64,000 bases of DNA from Maribellus maritimus (GCF_022267315.1 NZ_JAIKLE010000023.1:62001-126000); one strand, 5' to 3'. Numbered from the stretch's first letter, positions 54,246-63,553 are shown. Notes: generated from the sequence alone by a model not told the origin. Numbers and translations are program-made.

Positions 54246-55556
54246 ATGAAAAATATAAAATTTATAACGCCACAAGAGGCAGTAAAAGTAGTAAAATCAA
54301 ACGATCGTGTGCACATGCACAGTGTTGCTGTTACACCACATCCACTGATTAAAGCACTGTGCGAAAGAGGAAGAAATAAAGAGTTCAGAAATGTAAGAAT
54401 CCAGCATATCCATACGGAGGGAGAAGTTGATTATGCAAATCCTGAATTCGAGGGAATCTTTCAGTTGGAATCGTTTTTTGTGGCTCACAACGTAAGAAAA
54501 CAAACTCAGGCAGGTTACGCTGATTATATTCCTGTTTTTCTTCAGGAAACACAACGTTTAATCCGCGAAGGTTATTTAAAAGTAAATGTAGCCATGATTC
54601 AGGTTTCTGTTCCTGACAAGTTTGGTTATGTTTCTCTCGGAACATCGGTTGATGCTACTCTGGCGGCGGTTGAAAAAGCTGATACAGTGATTGCAATTGT
54701 AAACCCGAATGTACCGCGTGCATTTGGTGATGCAATGATTCATATTAATGAAATTGACCTTTTCTGCGAAGACGACAGCGAATTGGTTACTGCCGAACCC
54801 GGCCCAATTAGTGATACAGACCGCAAAATTGGCGGTTACGTTGCAGAATTGGTTGAAGACGGCGCTACCCTGCAAATGGGAATCGGAGCCATTCCAAATG
54901 CTGTTTTAACAATGCTTGGAAACCATAAAGATCTTGGAGTTCACTCTGAAATGTTTGCCGATGGTATTCTGCCTCTCGTTGACAAAGGCGTGGTTAACGG
55001 AAAAAACAAAAAAATTGACAAAGGTAAAATGGTAGCTACCTTCCTGATGGGATCAAAAAAATTGTATGATTTTGTTGACGACAATCCGGGAGTTTTGATG
55101 AATGATGTTCGTTACAGCAACCGTGTTAATGTGATTGCCAAAAACCCAAAAGTAACCGCAATTAACTCAGCATTACAAATTGATATTACCGGACAGGTTT
55201 GTGCCGACTCTATCGGAACAAAATTCTATTCAGGTGTTGGCGGACAAATTGACTTTCTTCGGGGAGCTTCATTAAGCAGAGGTGGAAAACCTATCATTGC
55301 CATGCCGTCAGTTACCAATAAAGGCATTAGCAAAATAGCACCAATTCTTACACCCGGTGCAGGTGTTGTAAGTACACGCGCAAACATTCACTGGCTGGTT
55401 ACGGAATATGGTGCAGTCAATTTATATGGAAGAACATTGCAGGACCGCGCAAAACTGATTATATCCATAGCCCATCCTGAACACCAGGAAGAATTGGATA
55501 AAGCGGCATTTGAACGGTTTGGGCCTCATTTCCATTTTATTTGGGACGAACAGTAA
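54246..55556 (+). CDS. Acetyl-CoA hydrolase/transferase family protein (acyl-CoA:carboxylate CoA-transferase)
   Basis: 436 aa, cytoplasmic. N-terminal half: RVHMHSVAVTPHPLIKALCE, VSVPDKFGYVSLGTSVDATL. C-terminal half: QMGIGAIPNAVLTMLGNHKD, the catalytic Glu E235 in GVHSEMFADG, and GGQIDFLRGASLSRGGKPII. The enzyme swaps CoA between acyl groups through a glutamyl-CoA intermediate; relatives include 4-hydroxybutyrate, acetate and propionyl-CoA:succinate CoA-transferases. It is followed by a strong terminator and then the methylmalonyl-CoA operon, so propionyl-CoA:succinate transfer is an attractive role (inference). Confidence 0.92.
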   Translation: MKNIKFITPQEAVKVVKSNDRVHMHSVAVTPHPLIKALCERGRNKEFRNVRIQHIHTEGEVDYANPEFEGIFQLESFFVAHNVRKQTQAGYADYIPVFLQETQRLIREGYLKVNVAMIQVSVPDKFGYVSLGTSVDATLAAVEKADTVIAIVNPNVPRAFGDAMIHINEIDLFCEDDSELVTAEPGPISDTDRKIGGYVAELVEDGATLQMGIGAIPNAVLTMLGNHKDLGVHSEMFADGILPLVDKGVVNGKNKKIDKGKMVATFLMGSKKLYDFVDDNPGVLMNDVRYSNRVNVIAKNPKVTAINSALQIDITGQVCADSIGTKFYSGVGGQIDFLRGASLSRGGKPIIAMPSVTNKGISKIAPILTPGAGVVSTRANIHWLVTEYGAVNLYGRTLQDRAKLIISIAHPEHQEELDKAAFERFGPHFHFIWDEQ

Positions 55557-55570
55557 AAAATTAGGATAAC

Positions 55571-55598
55571 AAGGCAGACTGGGTTCTGCCTTTTTTTT
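55571..55598 (+). terminator. Rho-independent terminator
   Basis: Perfect 8-bp stem AAGGCAGA (55571-55578) / TCTGCCTT (55585-55592), loop CTGGGT, T run to 55598. It ends the CoA-transferase unit. Confidence 0.92.
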
Positions 55599-55681
55599 GT
55601 TTCAAACATTTATTGAGGCTATCAAAATGTCAATATTAATTAATTCTGAAATTCATATTCAAAAATGAAATGTTTTTTCGT

Positions 55682-55716
55682 TTTGAACTTAAGGAATAAA
55701 CAGAAAAGTAACTTTG
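55682..55716 (+). promoter_or_regulatory. Bacteroidota-type promoter of the methylmalonyl-CoA operon
   Basis: TTTG at 55682-55685 and TAACTTTG at 55709-55716, 27 nt start to start, match the -33/-7 consensus TTTG...TAnnTTTG. The epimerase ATG is 49 nt downstream. This is the best full promoter match seen in the window. Confidence 0.6.
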
Positions 55717-55764
55717 CAGCTTTAAAATTCTGACAATAAACACTTTAAAATAATTCTAAATAAG

Positions 55765-56169
55765 ATGAACATATCGCATATTGAACACATTGGAATTGCA
55801 GTAAACAGTTTAGAGGAGGCAATTCCGTTTTATGAGGAAAAATTAGGTCTGAAATGCTATTCTGTTGAAGAAGTTGCAGACCAAAAAGTAAAAACAGCTT
55901 TTTTTATGGTTGGTCAAACCAAAATCGAATTACTTGAATCAACAGATCCGGAAGGACCAATCGGAAAATTCATTGAGAAAAAAGGTCAGGGGATTCATCA
56001 TCTTGCATTTGCAGTCGACGACGTAAATCAATCGTTAGCTGAACTGGAAGAAAAAGAAGTCCGGCTAATCGATAAATCGGCCAGAAAAGGAGCAGAAGGA
56101 CTGAATATCGGTTTTCTTCATCCAAAGTCAACAATGGGTGTGCTTACCGAAATTTGCGGAAAAGAATAA
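55765..56169 (+). CDS. mce: Methylmalonyl-CoA epimerase
   Basis: 134 aa, cytoplasmic, single VOC-fold protein of the normal length. Metal ligands are visible: H8 in SHIEHIGIAV, the Gln in VGQTKIELLE, the His in QGIHHLAFAV and the Glu in GVLTEICG. It interconverts the R and S forms of methylmalonyl-CoA, linking the mutase product to the decarboxylase. It is the first gene of a five-gene operon that continues 25 bp later with the carboxyltransferase subunit. Confidence 0.95.
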   Translation: MNISHIEHIGIAVNSLEEAIPFYEEKLGLKCYSVEEVADQKVKTAFFMVGQTKIELLESTDPEGPIGKFIEKKGQGIHHLAFAVDDVNQSLAELEEKEVRLIDKSARKGAEGLNIGFLHPKSTMGVLTEICGKE

Positions 56170-56194
56170 GTTAATATAACAACCGATTTTATAT

Positions 56195-57754
56195 ATGAGT
56201 ACCCAGGATAAAATAAAAAAATTAATTGATTTACGTGCTGAGGCTAAGCTTGGTGGAGGAATCAATCGTATTGAATCGCAACACAGAAAAGGTAAATTTA
56301 CCGCCCGTGAAAGGATTGAGTTGTTGCTTGATGAAGGAAGTTTTGAGGAGTTTGACATGTTTGTTACACATCGTTGTACAAACTTTGGTTTGGAAAAAAC
56401 AAAATTTTTAGGAGACGGTGTAGTAACCGGACACGGAACCATCGACGGAAGAGTGGTTTATGTTTTCTCGCAGGATTTTACCGTGTTCGGAGGTTCTCTT
56501 TCTGAAACCTTTGCGCAAAAAATTTGCAAAGTGATGGACATGGCAATGAAAGCCGGAGCGCCAGTAATTGGTATTAATGACTCAGGTGGTGCGCGTATTC
56601 AGGAAGGTGTTACATCGCTGGCCGGCTATGCCGAAATCTTTGAGCGTAATATCCTGGCCTCAGGAGTTATTCCGCAAATCTCTGCCATTTTTGGCCCCTG
56701 TGCAGGCGGTGCTGTATACTCCCCCGCCCTTACCGACTTTATAATGATGACCGAGCAAAATTCCTACATGTTTGTTACCGGTCCTAAAGTTGTAAAAACC
56801 GTTACCGGTGAAAATATCAGCGTTGAAGATTTGGGAGGTGGAAAAATCCACGCGTCAAAATCAGGCGTCGCCCAGTTTTTGGTTGAAAATGAAAAAGAGG
56901 GACTGATGATCCTTCGGAAACTGATAAGTTATCTTCCTCAGAATAATTTGGAAGATCCTGTAGTTACGGAGTGCAACGATCCTATTGATCGGTTGGACGA
57001 CTTATTAAACGAAATTATTCCGGAAAATCCCAATCAGCCATATGATGTAACAGATGTTATTCATACCATTGTTGATTATTCCGAGTTTCTGGAAATTCAC
57101 AGAAATTATGCACGAAATATCGTTGTCGGATTTGCAAAATTTGACGGTCAGCCGGTAGGTATTGTTGCCAACCAGCCGAATTACCTTGCAGGAGTACTCG
57201 ATATTGAAGCATCAAGAAAAGCAGCCCGTTTTGTTCGTTTCTGCGATAGTTTTAATATCCCGATTATTACGCTGGTTGATGTTCCGGGATTTTTGCCGGG
57301 AAGTAAACAGGAATATGGCGGTATTATTACACACGGTGCAAAACTAATGTTTGCCTACGGTGAAGCTACGGTTCCGAAAATAACGGTAACCTTGCGTAAA
57401 TCGTATGGTGGGGCACACGATGTAATGTCGTGTAAACAATTACGTGGCGACCTGAATTATGCATGGCCAACAGCCGAAATTGCAGTGATGGGAGCTTCCG
57501 GTGCCGTTGAAGTATTACACGGTAGAAAATTAAAAGACATTGAAGACCCGGAAGAAAGAGCAAAATTTATTGCAAAACACGAAGAGGAATATACAGAAAA
57601 ATTTGCCAACCCTTATCAGGCTGCTTCTTTTGGTTATATCGACGATGTGATTGAGCCAAGAAATACACGTTTCAGAATTATTCGCGGATTACAAAGTTTG
57701 GCAACAAAAAAACTGATAAATCCACCGAAAAAGCATTCAAATATTCCACTTTAA
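56195..57754 (+). CDS. mmdA: Methylmalonyl-CoA decarboxylase carboxyltransferase (alpha) subunit
   Basis: 519 aa, cytoplasmic. Crotonase-like carboxyltransferase with two halves: [27 protein letters not shown]-type [20 protein letters not shown] and [20 protein letters not shown] in the N-terminal half; [40 protein letters not shown] and [20 protein letters not shown] in the C-terminal half. It moves the carboxyl of methylmalonyl-CoA to biotin. A propionyl-CoA carboxylase beta subunit looks the same by sequence, but the operon contains membrane pump subunits and no biotin carboxylase, which favours the decarboxylase. Confidence 0.95.
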   Translation: MSTQDKIKKLIDLRAEAKLGGGINRIESQHRKGKFTARERIELLLDEGSFEEFDMFVTHRCTNFGLEKTKFLGDGVVTGHGTIDGRVVYVFSQDFTVFGGSLSETFAQKICKVMDMAMKAGAPVIGINDSGGARIQEGVTSLAGYAEIFERNILASGVIPQISAIFGPCAGGAVYSPALTDFIMMTEQNSYMFVTGPKVVKTVTGENISVEDLGGGKIHASKSGVAQFLVENEKEGLMILRKLISYLPQNNLEDPVVTECNDPIDRLDDLLNEIIPENPNQPYDVTDVIHTIVDYSEFLEIHRNYARNIVVGFAKFDGQPVGIVANQPNYLAGVLDIEASRKAARFVRFCDSFNIPIITLVDVPGFLPGSKQEYGGIITHGAKLMFAYGEATVPKITVTLRKSYGGAHDVMSCKQLRGDLNYAWPTAEIAVMGASGAVEVLHGRKLKDIEDPEERAKFIAKHEEEYTEKFANPYQAASFGYIDDVIEPRNTRFRIIRGLQSLATKKLINPPKKHSNIPL

Positions 57755-57766
57755 AACTGAAAAACC

Positions 57767-58141
57767 ATGAATCTTTTATTTACACTATTGGCTAGTTCGG
57801 TAGAATTCGGTTACACAGTTACGATAGTTGGATTTTCAATTGTATTTTTTGCACTGACACTTTTGGTGGTCGTGTTTCTTCGCCTGCCTAAAATTGTGAA
57901 TATTAATCTGAAAAAGATGTTTCGCAAAAAAGGAGAAGAAGAAGCTCATAAAGAGGAGAAAGAAGACGATTATATTGTGGAAGGAAATGTTACTGCAGCA
58001 ATCAGCATGGCGCTTCATTTGTATTTCGACGAAATGCATGATGAAGAGAGTAACATTGTAACCATAAAAAGAGTTAGAAAAGCATATTCTCCCTGGAGTT
58101 CAAAAATTTACAGTGTAACACAAAATTGGCCAAAACAATAA
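57767..58141 (+). CDS. OadG family sodium-pump decarboxylase gamma-type subunit
   Basis: 124 aa. One N-terminal membrane helix (about 14-41, FGYTVTIVGFSIVFFALTLL) is followed by a charged cytoplasmic part (MFRKKGEEEAHKEEKEDDYI) and a C-terminal YSPWSSKIYSVTQNW. The layout and position match the small subunit that tethers the carboxyltransferase to the membrane pump. It starts 12 bp after mmdA, and the next gene starts 5 bp after its stop. Confidence 0.88.
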   Translation: MNLLFTLLASSVEFGYTVTIVGFSIVFFALTLLVVVFLRLPKIVNINLKKMFRKKGEEEAHKEEKEDDYIVEGNVTAAISMALHLYFDEMHDEESNIVTIKRVRKAYSPWSSKIYSVTQNWPKQ

Positions 58142-58146
58142 ACAAC

Positions 58147-58572
58147 ATGAAAAAATATAAATTCATAATCAGAGGTAACGATTACGATGTTCACATAAGG
58201 GATATTGAAGAAGATATTGCCGAGGTGGATGTAAACGGTACCATTTACGAGGTAAAAATCAAAGGAGAAGTCAGAACTTCAAAAACACCTAAATTAATCC
58301 GTAAACCGGTTGAGCAACTTCCGGGCGAAGGACAAATTAAAAAGAAAGAAACAACAGGAAAACATACCATTGGAGCACCACTGCCAGGTACTATATTAAA
58401 AATTAATGTATCAGTAGGCGATGTTGTAACAGAAGGACAAACCCTGATGATTATGGAAGCCATGAAAATGGAAAACCAGGTACAGACGGATAAAGGTGGA
58501 GAAATTCTTTCTATTAAAGTAAACGTGGGTGATACCGTGTTGCAGGATGATGTTTTAATTGAGATTGGATAA
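58147..58572 (+). CDS. mmdC: Biotin carboxyl carrier subunit of methylmalonyl-CoA decarboxylase
   Basis: 141 aa from the ATG at 58147; an in-frame TTG at 58126 would overlap the previous gene. The C-terminal biotinyl domain (about 72-141) has PLPGTILKINVSVGDVVTEG and the attachment motif EAMKMEN with biotinyl Lys at K107. The N-terminal part (YKFIIRGNDYDVHIRDIEED) and a Lys-rich linker precede it. It carries the carboxyl group from the carboxyltransferase to the membrane decarboxylase. It is the fourth gene of the operon, 18 bp before the beta subunit. Confidence 0.95.
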   Translation: MKKYKFIIRGNDYDVHIRDIEEDIAEVDVNGTIYEVKIKGEVRTSKTPKLIRKPVEQLPGEGQIKKKETTGKHTIGAPLPGTILKINVSVGDVVTEGQTLMIMEAMKMENQVQTDKGGEILSIKVNVGDTVLQDDVLIEIG

Positions 58573-58590
58573 CCTTACGATTGCTTTAAC

Positions 58591-60234
58591 ATGAAAAAAA
58601 TACTTCAATTACTCCTACTTTTATTTCTTTGTTCGCCTGCTGTTTTTGGCGGTGAACAATCTAAAGATATCAGTAATGTTCTTACGAAAGGAAAATGGGT
58701 AAACTACAGTGATGGTTATGTTCCAAATCCAACTTACCACATTGAAGACGGTGACGACGAAAATGTAACAACAAAAAGACGATTTAAAACCTATGGTTTT
58801 GAAGAAGACAAAACGTTTATTCTTGACTCGGCGAAAGTTCGTTACACTGGTCGCTACAGCTTTGAAGACGGAAAAGTGCATCTAAGCTTTAACCCGGTAA
58901 AAGTTACCCATCTTCATAAAAATACCGACCCCAACAACCAGGGCGGATATGTTACCAAAGATGAAATTGTTACTTTACCCGACCGTGTTTTATCTCTTGA
59001 TAACAACGGACACCTGACTGGTGATGGTTTAGTGTACAAAAATTACAGCGGAGCTGTTTCCGGTTTATTTAATTTTTATGAATTCTCAGGATTTGCAAAC
59101 GTTTCCTGGCGTCACCTGGTAATGATGCTCGTTGGATTCGTTTTTATCTTCCTGGCCATTCGATATGATTTTGAACCTTTGCTTCTGATACCGATTGGTT
59201 TTGGAATTTTGATTGGTAATATTCCAATGTTTCAGGTTACTGATTTTAACCTGAAACTGGGTATATATGAACCGGGATCAGTACTTAACATCCTCTACCA
59301 GGGAGTTGTGCAGGGTTGGTACCCGCCACTTATTTTCCTGGGTATTGGTGCCATGACAGACTTTTCGTCACTGATTTCCAATCCAAAACTAATGTTACTT
59401 GGCGCAGCGGCACAAATCGGTATTTTTCTTACCTTTTTGGGAGCGCTCTATTTGGGCTTTGCGCCACCGGAAGCAGGTGCTATCGGAATTATTGGAGGTG
59501 CCGACGGGCCAACAGCTATTTTTATTTCTTCGAAACTGGCCAACGGACTTAATGTTCTGGCCGACGGCACTACGGTGAAAAACCTTATCGGACCAATTGC
59601 GATTGCCGCATATTCCTATATGGCTCTGGTCCCTGTTATTCAGCCTCCTGTTATTCGTTTAATGACAAGCAAACGGGAGAGAAAAATAAAAATGAAGCCT
59701 CCGCGTGCGGTTTCAAAGCTGGAAAAAATTCTCTTTCCAATTGTTGGATTGATTTTAACTGCGTACATCGCTCCGTCTGCACTTCCGTTGCTCGGAATGC
59801 TTTTCTTTGGTAATTTGCTAAAAGAATCGGGGGTAACCAAACGATTGGCCAACACTGCAAGCAATACCTTAATTGATATTATCACCATTTTACTAGGGAT
59901 TACAGTTGGTGCTTCAACACAAGCTGATGTTTTCCTTACTCCTTCATCTATTAAGATTTTTGCACTGGGAGCAGCCTCATTTGTTGTTGCTACAGCAGGG
60001 GGTGTTGCAGGCGCAAAAATTATGAATCTTTTTATGAAAAAGGAAAACAAAATAAATCCAATGATTGGTGCAGCCGGTGTTTCTGCTGTCCCCGACAGTG
60101 CAAGGGTTGTACAAACGATGGGATTAAAAGAAGACCCAACCAATCACTTGCTTATGCATGCCATGGCTCCAAACGTTTCCGGTGTGATCGGTTCGGCTGT
60201 AGGTGCAGGTATTTTGCTGAGCTTTTTGATGTAA
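58591..60234 (+). CDS. mmdB: Sodium-translocating decarboxylase beta subunit with extra N-terminal extracytoplasmic domain
   Basis: 547 aa. From about residue 165 it is the usual OadB/MmdB membrane protein with about ten helices: FEPLLLIPIGFGILIGNIPM, YPPLIFLGIGAMTDFSSLIS, GIIGGADGPTAIFISSKLAN (the conserved Asp region for sodium transport) and GAAGVSAVPDSARVVQTMG. The first about 165 residues are unusual: a signal-like hydrophobic start (KKILQLLLLLFLCSPAVFGG), then a polar, beta-rich stretch (about 25-155), before the first pump helices. Typical beta subunits of about 380-430 aa lack this. It decarboxylates carboxybiotin and exports sodium. Confidence 0.93.
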   Translation: MKKILQLLLLLFLCSPAVFGGEQSKDISNVLTKGKWVNYSDGYVPNPTYHIEDGDDENVTTKRRFKTYGFEEDKTFILDSAKVRYTGRYSFEDGKVHLSFNPVKVTHLHKNTDPNNQGGYVTKDEIVTLPDRVLSLDNNGHLTGDGLVYKNYSGAVSGLFNFYEFSGFANVSWRHLVMMLVGFVFIFLAIRYDFEPLLLIPIGFGILIGNIPMFQVTDFNLKLGIYEPGSVLNILYQGVVQGWYPPLIFLGIGAMTDFSSLISNPKLMLLGAAAQIGIFLTFLGALYLGFAPPEAGAIGIIGGADGPTAIFISSKLANGLNVLADGTTVKNLIGPIAIAAYSYMALVPVIQPPVIRLMTSKRERKIKMKPPRAVSKLEKILFPIVGLILTAYIAPSALPLLGMLFFGNLLKESGVTKRLANTASNTLIDIITILLGITVGASTQADVFLTPSSIKIFALGAASFVVATAGGVAGAKIMNLFMKKENKINPMIGAAGVSAVPDSARVVQTMGLKEDPTNHLLMHAMAPNVSGVIGSAVGAGILLSFLM

Positions 60235-60257
60235 AAAGACGTACTTTGATATATTCT

Positions 60258-60299
60258 AAAAACCTTCGGGGCATTTGTGCTTTGAGGGTTTTTTCTTTT
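60258..60299 (+). terminator. Terminator of the methylmalonyl-CoA operon
   Basis: AAAAACCTTC (60258-60267) pairs with GAGGGTTTTT (60284-60293) including one G-U pair, followed by more T. It lies 24 nt after the mmdB stop. Confidence 0.8.
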
Positions 60300-60349
60300 A
60301 CAGCCCCACCTTTTTGTTTTTTCTGAAAACATCCCCTAATTTTACTCCT

Positions 60350-61375
60350 ATGAAAGCCTGGGTAATTAACAAAATTTCGGACCTGACCAAAGAAGATAAA
60401 CCGTTACAACTTGAAGAGCTTCCCAAACCGGTAGTAAAAACCGGAGAATTATTAATCCGTATTCGGACTTGCGGCGTTTGCCACACCGAGATTGATGAAA
60501 TTGAAGGCCGCACTCCTCCGCCAAAATATCCGGTAATTCCGGGGCATCAGGTCATCGGAACCGTTGAAGAATCAGAAAGCAAAAAAACAACTTTCAATGT
60601 TGGAGATCGGGTTGGAGTAGCATGGATTTTCTCAGCTTGTGGAACGTGTGAATACTGCCTGTCGGGGCAAGAAAATTTGTGTCCCGATTTTCAGGCCACA
60701 GGACGGGATACAAACGGAGGATATGCTGAATATATGGTTGTGCCTGAAAAATATGTCTATCCGATTCCTGAGATTTTTTCTGATGCTGAAGCCGCTCCCC
60801 TGCTTTGCGCCGGGGCAATCGGTTATCGCTCGGTTGCCTTGTGCAACTTAAAAAACGGCGGACCAATCGGATTAACAGGTTTTGGGGCATCTGCTCACCT
60901 TGTATTAAAACTTTTAAAATACCGTTATCCTAAAACAGCGGTTTATGTTTTTGCCCGGAACTCAAAGGAAAGAGAATTTGCTCTTGAACTTGGTGCTAAA
61001 TGGGCGGGTAACTCAACAGAGAGACCTCCTGAATTATTGAATAGTATTATTGATACAACACCTGTTTGGAAAACAGCAATTTCTGCTTTGGAGTTTCTAA
61101 AACCAGGTGGAAGGTTGGTTATTAACGCCATCAGAAAAGAATCGACAGACCAGGATTTTTTATCAAAACTGGACTATCAGCGTCACTTGTGGATGGAAAA
61201 AGAGATAAAAAGTGTAGCCAACGTGACCAGCTACGATGTAAAGGAGTTTATCAAAATCGCCGCTGAAATGCCTTTCAAACCTCACGTAGAGATTTATCCG
61301 TTTGAGCAGGCAAACAAAGCAATTATGGATATAAAAAATCGAAAAATAAGAGGGGCTAAAGTTTTACAACTATAG
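60350..61375 (+). CDS. Zinc-dependent alcohol dehydrogenase family protein
   Basis: 341 aa from the ATG at 60350; an upstream in-frame ATG at 60275 falls inside the terminator. Catalytic zinc site: CGVCHTEIDEIEGR (Cys) and IPGHQVIG (His-Glu type GH motif). Structural zinc site: SACGTCEYCLSGQENLC with four Cys. The Rossmann part is GPIGLTGFGASAHLVLKLLK. It oxidises alcohols or reduces aldehydes with NAD(P); the substrate is unknown. It stands alone and ends 18 bp before the convergent YbaK-type gene. Confidence 0.92.
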   Translation: MKAWVINKISDLTKEDKPLQLEELPKPVVKTGELLIRIRTCGVCHTEIDEIEGRTPPPKYPVIPGHQVIGTVEESESKKTTFNVGDRVGVAWIFSACGTCEYCLSGQENLCPDFQATGRDTNGGYAEYMVVPEKYVYPIPEIFSDAEAAPLLCAGAIGYRSVALCNLKNGGPIGLTGFGASAHLVLKLLKYRYPKTAVYVFARNSKEREFALELGAKWAGNSTERPPELLNSIIDTTPVWKTAISALEFLKPGGRLVINAIRKESTDQDFLSKLDYQRHLWMEKEIKSVANVTSYDVKEFIKIAAEMPFKPHVEIYPFEQANKAIMDIKNRKIRGAKVLQL

Positions 61376-61393
61376 TTAAAACCAAAGAAACAG

Positions 61394-61906
61394 CTAATAG
61401 TCAAGTTCCCATCTCTCACTGGGATCTCCGGGAATGGAAACCGTTTTCCATGAAAATTTAAATACTCTTGGCTGAACCAGTCGCTCAAAATCTTTATACT
61501 CCAATTTTATCATTTCGGTATGTATACCTGCATTAAATGCGATCATTTTGTCCTCAGCCAGTGTTTCCGAAACATATACTTCCAAATCATACAAATTTCC
61601 AAACGGTGGCATAGCTCCCAATTCACAGTCAGGGAAAAAATATTTAAACTCAGCTTCACTCGCCAGTGAAACCTTTCGGGTTCCAAAAATCTCCTGTAAA
61701 AGATTAAAATCTACCTGAAAGGAAGCAGGTAAAACCGCCATTGCCATTTTTCCTTCAATTTTAATCATCACCGTTTTAGCAAATTCTTTTCCTGAAACAT
61801 GTGTCGACGCAGCAATCTCCTGTGCAGTAAAAGCACTTGAATGTTTTATTACCACATATTTTATGTCGTTCTCATCAAGAAAAGCTTTTAGTTTTTTTGC
61901 TGGCAT
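61394..61906 (-). CDS. YbaK/EbsC-type aminoacyl-tRNA deacylase family protein
   Basis: 170 aa from the ATG at 61906; a start at 61927 adds seven residues. Soluble. The fold is shown by LKAFLDENDIKYVVIKHSSA, FTAQEIAASTHVSGKEFAKT, VMIKIEGKMAMAVLPAS and the family motif ELGAMPPFGNLYDLEVYV, where the conserved G-x-x-P-P-F-G stretch lines the pocket. Members remove wrongly attached amino acids from tRNA, such as Ala or Cys from tRNA-Pro. The exact specificity is open. Confidence 0.88.
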   Translation of the reverse strand: MPAKKLKAFLDENDIKYVVIKHSSAFTAQEIAASTHVSGKEFAKTVMIKIEGKMAMAVLPASFQVDFNLLQEIFGTRKVSLASEAEFKYFFPDCELGAMPPFGNLYDLEVYVSETLAEDKMIAFNAGIHTEMIKLEYKDFERLVQPRVFKFSWKTVSIPGDPSERWELDY

Positions 61907-62066
61907 TTCAAAAGGTTTTAAATACATAAAGAATCACTGATAAATACTGACTTAACAGCTCAAAAGAATCGTGTTACATTTCTATTGTACCGGGTAGTTA
62001 AAAAAAAGTTTCAAAATGGGTTATATGTTTATTCCCTGCATGTCTCTGCTTTACAAGATCAAATGT

Positions 62067-62074
62067 TACTTTTG
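62067..62074 (+). promoter_or_regulatory. Candidate -7 element for the secreted esterase gene
   Basis: TACTTTTG fits TAnnTTTG, 33 nt before the ATG at 62108. The -33 box is weak. Confidence 0.4.
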
Positions 62075-62107
62075 AATTATTGTTACAGTAAACTAAAACA
62101 ATAAAAA

Positions 62108-63337
62108 ATGAATCTAAAACCTGTTTTCCTAAGCTTTCTTATTATTATGATTGGTTCAGCAGTTATTAATGCACAAAAGACTTACCAGATAGTTGTTGAT
62201 GAAACAAAAAACGGAAGTATCGAAATTGAGCCTAAAATTCCTTCTGACGGGAAACTACCGGAAGGAACTATTCTTAAAATCAGGGCAACACCGGATGAAG
62301 GCTATGTTCTGGATGCCGGTTACTATTCTGTAAAAGGCATGTGGGGAGCGATGTATCACGAAACTATGGCATCGCCTTTTGAAGTGCTTATCAATCAGGA
62401 TAAACATGTTGGAGCTTCTTTTATAAAGGCATCTGAAGTAAATCACATAAATGTCATTCAAAATGTAGTATATGCAAAACCGGGTGTTAAAACATTAAAA
62501 TATGATGTTTACTCGCCCAAAGAAGCCAAAAACCTTCCCTGTATCGTAATAATCCATGGTGGCGGTTGGGCGTCAAACAATGAAGATATTATGCGTGGAA
62601 TGGCCCGTGAACTAACAAAAGGAGGACAATATGTAGTATTCAGTATTGATTACCGCTGGCAGGGCAAGCTGGATGGTGACGACGAAGGAAATACAATGGC
62701 TGACATTATTGAAGATGTTTTTGGTGCCATTACCCACATTATGGAACATGCCAAAGAATATGGCGGTGATCCGACCAGAATAGCGGTAACCGGCGACAGT
62801 GCAGGCGGGCATCTTTCAGCTGTGGCCGGTACAATGCCAAACAAAATCGGAGACGGTGGATTTGGGAAAACACCGGGCGTATTTGAATTTATGCCTTCCT
62901 ACCTTCCCAAAAACAAAACTCCTGAACAAGTAAGAAATGAAATGATGAAAGCCATTCAGGCTGCAGCTCCGAGCTACGGTGTTTTTGGTAGCGACCTTTT
63001 AAACCATTATTCAGGAGATCCCAAAGCGGATGAAACCTGGAAAGAAGGAATTGCCCCTCTCATTAATATTCCAAATGCTTCTGAAAGGGAAATTCCACAC
63101 TATTTAAGCCGTGGTACCAAAGACATGTTAATAAAAGACGAAGCTGTTAAAGTTTATGTTGATGCATTAGTTCAAGCGGGGCAACGAGTGCAGTATGTAC
63201 AGGCAGGCGGTGCCGGTCATGCATTTTTTGACTGGAAACCGGATGAAAGGACAAAAGATACTTTCAAAAAATACGGGGTATATTACTGTGCAGAAATGAA
63301 GGCATTTTTCAATTCTGTTTTTTACTCCGAAGATTAA
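62108..63337 (+). CDS. Secreted alpha/beta hydrolase with N-terminal InlB-type repeat domain
   Basis: 409 aa with a signal peptide (about 1-22, ending VINAQ). Residues about 25-108 form a small beta domain like the divergent InlB B-repeat (VDETKNGSIEIEPKIPSDGK, PEGTILKIRATPDEGYVLDA). The hydrolase (about 125-409) has the oxyanion motif HGGGW at 150-154, nucleophile S231 in VTGDSAGGHLS, and a late His H371 in GAGHAFFDW. It is of the hormone-sensitive-lipase/BD-FAE type. A carbohydrate or feruloyl esterase role is plausible given the glycan genes, but not shown. Confidence 0.87.
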   Translation: MNLKPVFLSFLIIMIGSAVINAQKTYQIVVDETKNGSIEIEPKIPSDGKLPEGTILKIRATPDEGYVLDAGYYSVKGMWGAMYHETMASPFEVLINQDKHVGASFIKASEVNHINVIQNVVYAKPGVKTLKYDVYSPKEAKNLPCIVIIHGGGWASNNEDIMRGMARELTKGGQYVVFSIDYRWQGKLDGDDEGNTMADIIEDVFGAITHIMEHAKEYGGDPTRIAVTGDSAGGHLSAVAGTMPNKIGDGGFGKTPGVFEFMPSYLPKNKTPEQVRNEMMKAIQAAAPSYGVFGSDLLNHYSGDPKADETWKEGIAPLINIPNASEREIPHYLSRGTKDMLIKDEAVKVYVDALVQAGQRVQYVQAGGAGHAFFDWKPDERTKDTFKKYGVYYCAEMKAFFNSVFYSED

Positions 63338-63424
63338 CGAAACGATGAACTAATTTTAAAAGGTTGTCCAAAAAGTAAAATAAATTGAAATGAAACTTTC
63401 ATTTTATAACCGGCTTTCGTTTTA

Positions 63425-63483
63425 GCCCTTCAAACCTCTCCTAAAGAGGGAGGCTTAAAGTCCCCTACAGGGGATTTAGGAGT
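63425..63483. repeat. Intergenic inverted-repeat element
   Basis: Outer arms CTCCTAAA (63438-63445) / TTTAGGAG (63475-63482) enclose a second hairpin TCCCCT-AC-AGGGGA (63461-63474). Blocks such as these are dispersed in intergenic DNA of many Bacteroidota (recalled, not searched). It lies between the convergent esterase and sulfatase genes. Confidence 0.55.
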
Positions 63484-63553
63484 AAGAAACAAAGCGGTTA
63501 CTTACGAATGTAAGTTAATCCCATTATGAAATAACTTTTTAAACAACCTCTTT

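Noticed and set aside
56195-57754. Propionyl-CoA carboxylase beta subunit
   Set aside because: The sequence alone would allow it, but the operon has OadG- and OadB-type pump subunits and no biotin carboxylase subunit, which points to the decarboxylase.
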